From: Prevotella sp.
Lineage (GTDB): Bacteria; Bacteroidota; Bacteroidia; Bacteroidales; Bacteroidaceae
Direction of reading: 5' to 3'
Assembly (NCBI GenBank): GCA_017618275.1
Contig: JAFZUS010000034.1
Span: 1 to 38,606 of the forward strand
Length of the DNA stretch: 38,606 nucleotides
In this document: positions 33,014 through 38,606 of the stretch, piece after piece
Position numbering within the stretch: the stretch's first letter is position 1
How the letters are laid out: each line of letters opens with the position of its first letter
Position numbers and translations under genes: made by a program
The notes under the pieces: generated by a model
The model's database searches: none
What the model was told of the DNA's origin: nothing
The model's input: only the letters and a program-made list of their open reading frames with translations

Positions 33014-33418
33014 ATGGCAAAGCAAAGGATCGACATAGAATACCCTCTGACAACAGAGTCTCCCAACATCGTATGGGAACAAATCAGCAGTGCACATGGA
33101 CTGGAAAGATGGCTTGCTGACCATGTGACGGAAGAAGACGGTGTATTCGTCTTCACATGGGGAGAGCCTTGGACAGAGCAGGACATCAGGCGCGCGCAAC
33201 TGATAGAGTACGTGAAATACGACCATATCCGTCTGCAATGGGATGAAGACGAGGATGAGGGAGAAGACGTCTATTGGGAGATGCGCATCGAGAAGAGTGA
33301 CCTGACAGGACATCTGAACCTACTCATCACCGACTTTGCTGAAGATGACGACGTAGACGGTCTCAAAATCCTATGGGAGAGCAATCTCGACAGACTTCAC
33401 AGGGCAAGCGGGCTTTAG
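33014..33418 (+). CDS. START-like/SRPBCC domain protein
   Basis: The 134-residue product starts MAKQRIDIEYPLTTES; a GTG two codons earlier is less likely. The pattern of NIVWEQISSAHGLERWLADHVTEEDGVFVFTWGE followed by LRLQWDEDEDEGEDVYWEMRIEKSDLTGHLNLLITDF is that of the START-like (SRPBCC superfamily, AHSA1-like) proteins found in nearly all Bacteroidetes. The fold makes a helix-grip cavity for a hydrophobic ligand; the ligand and function are unknown. The lptG-like gene begins 61 bases downstream with its own -7 element. Confidence 0.88.
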   Translation: MAKQRIDIEYPLTTESPNIVWEQISSAHGLERWLADHVTEEDGVFVFTWGEPWTEQDIRRAQLIEYVKYDHIRLQWDEDEDEGEDVYWEMRIEKSDLTGHLNLLITDFAEDDDVDGLKILWESNLDRLHRASGL

Positions 33419-33461
33419 CAACTTTTCACTTAAATATTAACGCTGTTCGGGATTTTCTTCG

Positions 33462-33469
33462 TACCTTTG
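33462..33469 (+). promoter_or_regulatory. -7 element of the lptG-ribBA operon
   Basis: TACCTTTG ends ten bases before the ATG at 33480, implying a leader of only a few bases. Confidence 0.6.
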
Positions 33470-33479
33470 CACGCTGATT

Positions 33480-35381
33480 ATGTTCCGAATCAAGAAATTA
33501 GACATATTTATCACTAAGCAGTTTGCGTTGCTGTTTGTGGGAACATTCTTCATCTGCCAGTTTGTGCTGATGATGCAGTTCTTGTGGCGATATGTCGATG
33601 ACTTGATCGGAAAAGGTCTGACGATTGACGTGATGGCCCAGTTCCTGTGGTACATGGGACTCATGCTGATGCCCCAGGCCTTTCCCCTCGCCATCCTGCT
33701 GTCTTCCCTGATCACCTTCGGAAACTTAGGTGAGAGTAGTGAACTGACAGCCATCAAGGCTGCAGGTATCTCACTGATACAGACCTTCCGTCCATTGATT
33801 GTCATTGCCATACTGATGACATTTGTCTCCTTCTATTTCCAGAATGTCGTCGGCCCCCATGCCAACCAGAGTTTCTACCAGTTACTACTGGGCATGAAAC
33901 AGAAGAGTCCTGAACTGGAGATTCCTGAGGGCAGATTCTACGATGGTATCCCTGGCTCAAATATCTATGTGCAGAAGAAAGACCTAAAAACCGGAATGCT
34001 CTATGGTATCATGATCTATCGGATGACTGGTAGTTACGAAGATGCAGCCATCATTCTGGCCGACTCAGGCATGATGCAGTCGACAGCGGAGAAGAAACAC
34101 CTGCTACTGAGCCTGTACAGCGGGGAGTGGTTTGAGAACATGCGTTCACAAGACCTTGCTAATAGTGCCGCTGTGCCTTACCGTCGCGAGACATTCTCAA
34201 CAAAAAAGATATTGCTCGACTTTGACGGTGAGTTCAATCTGGCAGACGTGGCAGACATCTCCGGTGATGCCCGTGCCAAAGGACTGGACAAAATCCTCCA
34301 CGACATTGACTCTATCAAAGAGTTTAATGACAGTGTGGGACGTGCTTTCTATGCCGAGGCTATGCGGTATAACTACCGTCGTCCACATTTAGAGAAAAAG
34401 GATTCTTTGAAATCCATCCAGGAGGCAGCCTCAGACAAGACAAACTACGACTCCATTTTCAGTAAACTGAAAAACAGCGACAAGCAGGCAGCCGTCAGGA
34501 GTGCCCTGAACAGTATGCAATTGCAGATGTCGGACATCGAGTTCAAGAGCGACTATGCCGAGGCCCTGCACAGACGTACCAGGACCCATCAGATAGAGGC
34601 CATCAAGAAGTTCACGCTATCACTAACGTGTATCATTTTCTTCTTTATCGGAGCCCCATTGGGAGCCATCATCCGAAAGGGAGGACTGGGTGTACCCGTC
34701 ATCGTATCCGTATTGGTATTCATCGTTTACTACATCCTTGACAACACAGGTTACAGGATGGCCCGCGAGGATGAATGGACTGTCGGATTCGGCATGTCCA
34801 TCTCTACCGTTGTACTCACTCCCCTCGCAGCCTTCTTCACCTACAAGGCAAACAACGACTCCGTGGTCTTCAATATTGACCTCTACAAGAATATGGCGAT
34901 GAAGATACTCGGCATACGCACCAAGCGCCATCTCTATCGTAAGGAGGTTATCATCGAGGATCCGAAATATCAGGAGGATGCACAGGCATTAGAGCACATC
35001 AACAGCGACATCTACAAGTACTCCAAGGAGCACAAACTACTACACTGGCCGAGTCCCATCAAAGTGTTCTTCAAAGAAGGTGATGACCAGCGCATCGAGG
35101 AGATCAACGAGCAGTTGGAGACCACCATCGAGGATCTCAGTTACACGACAGACAAACAGATCCTGGCAGAGTTGAACAACTACCCCGTCGTGTCGCCTAA
35201 CGCTCACACCCGTCCGTTCCGTCGCAAATGGCTGAACATCATCACGGGCCTGGTGTTGCCCGTCGGCATCATCATGTATATCCGTATGATCCGCTTCCGC
35301 CTGCGACTCTACAAGGACCTCCGCACCATTCGCCACACCAGTGACAGAATCATCTCCTATATATATAATAATAAGGTATAA
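33480..35381 (+). CDS. LptF/LptG-family permease (lipopolysaccharide export), extended
   Basis: LptF/G permeases form the membrane core that pulls LPS from the inner membrane under LptB. The 633-residue product has the YjgP/YjgQ layout: [46 protein letters not shown], the helix [34 protein letters not shown], a periplasmic beta-jellyroll (about 130-260), then [34 protein letters not shown] and a final helix near residue 450. It is much longer than the usual 360 residues: an inserted charged stretch of about 70 residues precedes the C-terminal helices, and about 165 extra residues follow them, ending with one more hydrophobic segment ([17 protein letters not shown]). Only one such gene is in the window, so which of LptF or LptG it is cannot be told. 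ribBA follows after five bases. Confidence 0.92.
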   Translation: MFRIKKLDIFITKQFALLFVGTFFICQFVLMMQFLWRYVDDLIGKGLTIDVMAQFLWYMGLMLMPQAFPLAILLSSLITFGNLGESSELTAIKAAGISLIQTFRPLIVIAILMTFVSFYFQNVVGPHANQSFYQLLLGMKQKSPELEIPEGRFYDGIPGSNIYVQKKDLKTGMLYGIMIYRMTGSYEDAAIILADSGMMQSTAEKKHLLLSLYSGEWFENMRSQDLANSAAVPYRRETFSTKKILLDFDGEFNLADVADISGDARAKGLDKILHDIDSIKEFNDSVGRAFYAEAMRYNYRRPHLEKKDSLKSIQEAASDKTNYDSIFSKLKNSDKQAAVRSALNSMQLQMSDIEFKSDYAEALHRRTRTHQIEAIKKFTLSLTCIIFFFIGAPLGAIIRKGGLGVPVIVSVLVFIVYYILDNTGYRMAREDEWTVGFGMSISTVVLTPLAAFFTYKANNDSVVFNIDLYKNMAMKILGIRTKRHLYRKEVIIEDPKYQEDAQALEHINSDIYKYSKEHKLLHWPSPIKVFFKEGDDQRIEEINEQLETTIEDLSYTTDKQILAELNNYPVVSPNAHTRPFRRKWLNIITGLVLPVGIIMYIRMIRFRLRLYKDLRTIRHTSDRIISYIYNNKV

Positions 35382-35386
35382 GGAAA

Positions 35387-36598
35387 ATGGAAGAATTCAA
35401 ACTCAATACCATTGAAGAAGCCATTGACGATTTCAGACAAGGCAAGTTCGTCATCGTTGTGGATGATGAAGACCGTGAAAATGAAGGCGACCTGATTATC
35501 GCGGCAGAGAAGGTCACTGCAGAGAAAGTGAACTTCATGCTCAAGAATGCCCGAGGCGTGCTTTGTGCACCTATCACACTGGGGCGCTGTACGGAACTCG
35601 ACTTGCCCCATCAGGTACAAGACAATACCTCGGTTCTGGGTACGCCCTTTACCGTTACTGTCGACAAGTTGGAAGGCTGTACCACAGGCGTGTCTGCCCA
35701 TGACCGTGCAGAGACCATCAAGGCTCTCGCCGACCCCGCCTCCACTCCACAGACCTTTGGGCGCCCCGGACACGTCAATCCCCTCTATGCCCAAGAAAAT
35801 GGGGTATTGCGCCGTAGTGGCCATACCGAGGCCACCATCGACCTCTGCAAGATGGCAGGACTCTACCCTGCCGGTGCCCTCATGGAAATCATGAACGAAG
35901 ACGGGTCCATGGCTCGTCTGCCTCACTTGTTGGAGTTGGCGAAGGAATGGGATATGAAGGTCATCAGTATCAAGGACATGATAGCCTACCGCCTGAAGAA
36001 AGAATCCCTGATAGAGGTGGGCGACGAAGTGGACATGCCTACCGACTACGGCCATTTCCGTCTGATTCCGTTCCGTCAAACCAGCAACGGACTCGAACAC
36101 ATGGCCCTCATCAAGGGCGAATGGCAAGAGGACGAGCCCATCCTGGTACGCGTCCACTCCTCTTGTATGACAGGTGACATTCTCGGCAGCAAACGCTGCG
36201 ATTGCGGCGAACAGTTGCACAAGGCCATGCAGGCCATTGAACAGGAAGGCAAGGGTGTGGTCATCTATATGCAGCAAGAGGGACGAGGCATTGGTCTGAT
36301 GAACAAAATCGCCGCCTATAAGTTACAGGAAGAAGGTCTCGACACGGTAGATGCCAATGTCCACCTCGGTTTCAAGCCCGACGAGCGCGACTACGGCTGT
36401 GGTGCCCAAATGCTGCGCCACCTCGGTGTCCACAAGATGCGTCTGCTGACAAACAATCCTGTTAAGCGTGTGGGGTTGGAAGCCTACGGACTGGAAATTA
36501 TTGAGAACGTCCCCATCGAGGTGACACCCAACGAATACAATATCCGGTATCTCAAAACCAAGCAGAACCGCATGGGGCACCTCCTGCATTTAAAGTAA
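35387..36598 (+). CDS. ribBA: Bifunctional 3,4-dihydroxy-2-butanone-4-phosphate synthase / GTP cyclohydrolase II
   Basis: RibBA supplies both starting compounds of riboflavin synthesis. In 403 residues, the N-terminal RibB half (about 1-205) has [17 protein letters not shown], then [13 protein letters not shown] and [18 protein letters not shown] with [11 protein letters not shown]. The C-terminal RibA half (about 210-403) has [20 protein letters not shown] with zinc ligands Cys260, Cys271 and Cys273, followed by [19 protein letters not shown] and [19 protein letters not shown]. The start is five bases downstream of the permease stop, so it shares that promoter. No FMN riboswitch is visible, and there is no space for one between the genes. 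Confidence 0.97.
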   Translation: MEEFKLNTIEEAIDDFRQGKFVIVVDDEDRENEGDLIIAAEKVTAEKVNFMLKNARGVLCAPITLGRCTELDLPHQVQDNTSVLGTPFTVTVDKLEGCTTGVSAHDRAETIKALADPASTPQTFGRPGHVNPLYAQENGVLRRSGHTEATIDLCKMAGLYPAGALMEIMNEDGSMARLPHLLELAKEWDMKVISIKDMIAYRLKKESLIEVGDEVDMPTDYGHFRLIPFRQTSNGLEHMALIKGEWQEDEPILVRVHSSCMTGDILGSKRCDCGEQLHKAMQAIEQEGKGVVIYMQQEGRGIGLMNKIAAYKLQEEGLDTVDANVHLGFKPDERDYGCGAQMLRHLGVHKMRLLTNNPVKRVGLEAYGLEIIENVPIEVTPNEYNIRYLKTKQNRMGHLLHLK

Positions 36599-36637
36599 AA
36601 AAAGGCTAAAATCTTTCGTTATTAAAAATATTATACG

Positions 36638-36645
36638 TAATTTTG
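36638..36645 (+). promoter_or_regulatory. -7 element of the aminotransferase gene
   Basis: TAATTTTG lies 18 bases before the ATG at 36664, with an imperfect TTTC at 36614-36617, 20 bases upstream. Confidence 0.6.
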
Positions 36646-36663
36646 CACCAAAATATCAATAAA

Positions 36664-37857
36664 ATGGCACAATTATCTAATCGCCTGCAGCGTCTGGCGC
36701 CATCAGCCACGCTGGCTATGTCTCAAAAAAGCGCTGAAATGAAAGCGCAGGGAATTGATGTGATTAACATGAGCGTGGGAGAACCCGATTTCAACACGCC
36801 CGACCACATTAAACAAGCAGCCAAACAGGCCATAGACGACAACTATTCGAGATACTCCCCAGTACCAGGCTATCCCGACCTTCGCAAGGCTATCGTAGCC
36901 AAGTTGAAGAATGAAAACGGACTTGACTATACCATCAACGAAGTGCTTGTATCCAATGGCGCCAAGCAAAGCGTCTGCAATACCGTTATGGCATTGGTCA
37001 ACGACGGTGAGGAAGTTATCATCCCTGCCCCCTACTGGGTCAGTTATCCCCAGATGGTGAAGTTGGCTGGTGGCGAGCCCGTCATCGTGGAAGCTGGTTT
37101 CCAGCAGAACTTCAAAATGACGCCTGAACAGTTGGAAGCCGCCATCACTCCCAAGACCCGCATGCTGATACTTTGTTCTCCAAGCAACCCGACGGGAAGC
37201 GTCTACAGCAAGGAAGAACTGAAGGCACTGGCGGATGTCATCCTTAAACACGACGACCTCTTTGTGCTCGCCGACGAGATCTACGAGCACATCAACTACA
37301 TCGGCAAGCATGAGTCCATTGCCCAGTTCCCTGGTATGAAAGAGCGCAGTATCATCGTCAACGGTGTATCAAAGGCATACGCTATGACAGGTTGGCGCAT
37401 CGGCTATATCGCTGCCCCGGAATGGATTGTCAAAGGATGCAACAAACTTCAAGGCCAGTACACCAGCGGTCCGTGCTCTGTCAGTCAGAAAGCCGCTGAG
37501 TTTGCCTATGTTTCTAGTCAGGCATGTGTCGAGGAGATGCGCCAGGCCTTTGAGCGCAGGCGTGACCTCATCGTAGAACTGGCCAAGGGTATTCCCGGCC
37601 TCGAAGTCAACAAGCCGGAAGGGGCTTTCTATCTCTTCCCCAAGTGCAGCAGTTTCTACGGAAAGAGTGATGGTGAGACCACCATCAACAACTCCACAGA
37701 TTTCGCCATGTATCTGCTCGAGAAAGGACATGTGGCAACGGTAGGAGGCGACGCATTTGGTGATCCCGAGTGTTTCCGCATGAGTTATGCGACCAGCGAC
37801 GAGAACATCAAAGAAGCCATGAAACGCATTAAGGATGTTGTGGCAAAACTGCGATAA
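36664..37857 (+). CDS. aspC: Aspartate-type aminotransferase, class I/II PLP enzyme
   Basis: The ATG at 36664 gives 397 residues; the frame opens earlier at a TTG inside the promoter, which is not a likely start. Fold-type I landmarks are present: GEPDFNTPDHIKQAA, SNGAKQSVCNTVMALVNDG, PYWVSYPQMVKLAGGEPV, CSPSNPTGSVYS (Asn binding the cofactor), LADEIYEHINY and NGVSKAYAMTGWRIGYIAAP with Lys237 as the pyridoxal-phosphate lysine. It matches the Igamma aspartate/glutamate/aromatic group. The exact amino-donor specificity is not readable from sequence. Confidence 0.94.
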   Translation: MAQLSNRLQRLAPSATLAMSQKSAEMKAQGIDVINMSVGEPDFNTPDHIKQAAKQAIDDNYSRYSPVPGYPDLRKAIVAKLKNENGLDYTINEVLVSNGAKQSVCNTVMALVNDGEEVIIPAPYWVSYPQMVKLAGGEPVIVEAGFQQNFKMTPEQLEAAITPKTRMLILCSPSNPTGSVYSKEELKALADVILKHDDLFVLADEIYEHINYIGKHESIAQFPGMKERSIIVNGVSKAYAMTGWRIGYIAAPEWIVKGCNKLQGQYTSGPCSVSQKAAEFAYVSSQACVEEMRQAFERRRDLIVELAKGIPGLEVNKPEGAFYLFPKCSSFYGKSDGETTINNSTDFAMYLLEKGHVATVGGDAFGDPECFRMSYATSDENIKEAMKRIKDVVAKLR

Positions 37858-37913
37858 AAATAAAAAAACGAGTTAAAAGTTATTAATTCGTGCGGTAGTC
37901 CGCCGAAATTTGC

Positions 37914-37921
37914 TAACTTTG
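37914..37921 (+). promoter_or_regulatory. -7 element of the exbB-like gene
   Basis: TAACTTTG lies 73 bases before the ATG at 37995. The -33 region has only TTCG. Confidence 0.5.
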
Positions 37922-37994
37922 CCAAGTCTAAACAGATCGAATCTGAATCATTTATAAACTTAATTTTATAATAACTAAAAAAAATTCAATTATT

Positions 37995-38606
37995 ATGGCA
38001 ACAACAACAAAGGCTGCAGCCCCAGCCAAAAAGAATTCGGGCTTCCAGGGTGTTAAAGCAGCATGGATTATCCTCGTAATTTGTGCTATTGCAGGTTACA
38101 GTGTATGGTATTTCGTAATGGGTAACCCCGACAACTTCATTGGTGGTGATCGTTCAGGCCATCCTGCAAACCTGTTAGGTACTGTGTATAAGGGAGGTTT
38201 CGTGGTAGGTTTGATCCTGACCCTGCTCTTTACCGTTATCTGCCTTGGTATCGAGCGTTATTTCGCTATCAAGACCGCTGCTGGTAAGATGAACCTGGCT
38301 AAGTTCACCGCTGAGGTAAAGAACGCTATCAAGGCTCAGGACTTCTCTAAGGCAAAGGATCTCTGCAACAAGATGCAGGGCACAGTAGGTAACGTTGTAA
38401 TGGCTTCCATCAACATGTACCAGACTGTTGAGGGTGACGACACTCTGAAGAAGGCCGCTAAGATCGCTAAGATCTCTCAGGCTCACGAAGAGGCTACTCA
38501 GTTGGAGATGCCTACCCTTCAGATGAACATGCCTATGGTTGCTACCATCGTATCTCTGGGTACCCTGACCGCTCTGTTCGGTACTGTGCTCGGTATGATC
38601 GGTTCG
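37995..38606 (+). CDS. exbB: MotA/TolQ/ExbB proton-channel family protein (3' end outside window)
   Basis: The frame runs open from the ATG to the window edge, 204 codons. MATTTKAAAPAKKNSGFQGVKAAW is followed by a first membrane helix (about 25-42), a short periplasmic loop, a second helix (GGFVVGLILTLLFTVICLGIERYF, about 67-90), a cytoplasmic helical domain, and the start of the third helix with PTLQMNMPMVATIVSLGTLTALFGTVLGMIGS, the ExbB/TolQ signature. Such proteins form the proton channel that powers TonB or TolA. The usual exbD/tonB partners would lie beyond the window. Codon use (gct, ggt, atc, aag) is strongly biased toward high expression. Confidence 0.95.
   Translation, partial: MATTTKAAAPAKKNSGFQGVKAAWIILVICAIAGYSVWYFVMGNPDNFIGGDRSGHPANLLGTVYKGGFVVGLILTLLFTVICLGIERYFAIKTAAGKMNLAKFTAEVKNAIKAQDFSKAKDLCNKMQGTVGNVVMASINMYQTVEGDDTLKKAAKIAKISQAHEEATQLEMPTLQMNMPMVATIVSLGTLTALFGTVLGMIGS

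Noticed and set aside
35382-35386. FMN riboswitch for ribBA
   Set aside because: Only five bases separate ribBA from the permease stop codon.
35357-36277. 306-codon minus-strand open frame over ribBA
   Set aside because: Shadow of the ribBA frame, with no motif or promoter of its own.

Overview
This 38.6 kb window looks like a chromosomal segment of a Bacteroidales bacterium, most likely Prevotellaceae (Prevotella/Segatella-like). The evidence is repeated Bacteroidetes-type promoters (TTTG about 19-21 bases upstream of TAnnTTTG), almost no Shine-Dalgarno sites, lipoboxes of the Bacteroidetes type, a BspA-type leucine-rich surface protein, and families largely confined to this phylum (DUF4827, DUF5606, long NusB, START-like protein, carboxypeptidase-regulatory-like/beta-barrel outer-membrane protein). 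The species assignment is inference.

Layout. (1) 1-3897, minus: a very large secreted BspA-like LRR protein with three repeated beta-helix-like modules, cut by the window start. It is divergent from a lipoprotein of unknown function (4141-4884). (2) 4881-8751, minus: a housekeeping operon read rplY, pth, S4/Hsp15-like, Na+/Ca2+ exchanger, queuosine-precursor transporter, queF, mostly with ATGA overlaps. (3) 8994-12325, plus: nusB, yajC, ybbR-like, and coaE fused to a DUF5606 domain. (4) 12436-15537, minus: a beta-barrel outer-membrane protein with a Gly/Met-rich tail. (5) 15701-28286, plus: aroB, tamB-like, tamA-like, sugar-nucleotide transferase, DHH phosphoesterase, DUF4827 lipoprotein and phosphoglucosamine mutase. 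(6) 28326-31015, minus: a secreted alpha/beta hydrolase and a SulP anion transporter. (7) 31174-32711, plus: an Ala-rich lipoprotein and a secreted Cthe_2159-like protein with a type IX-like C-terminal tail. (8) 32791-32867, minus: tRNA with CAT anticodon. (9) 33014-38606, plus: START-like protein, lptG-like permease, ribBA, an aspartate-type aminotransferase and a MotA/TolQ/ExbB channel protein cut by the window end.

Much of the window serves the cell envelope: TamA/TamB, an LptF/G-type permease, an ExbB-type energiser, an outer-membrane barrel, YajC, lipoproteins and secreted surface proteins. These are mixed with nucleotide and cofactor metabolism (CoA, riboflavin, queuosine) and translation. 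I see no CRISPR array, prophage, insertion sequence, integrase or defence cassette.

The less ordinary signals are small-scale: a C11 homopolymer and long direct repeats inside the surface protein, an exact inverted 12-mer at a divergent promoter pair, short dispersed palindromic or low-complexity repeats that now encode the ends of adjacent proteins (S4/pth and tamB/tamA), a CoaE-DUF5606 fusion, and a promoter embedded in the terminator of the gene upstream. I do not see a convincing wholly new multi-gene system. No intergenic stretch exceeds 300 bases.
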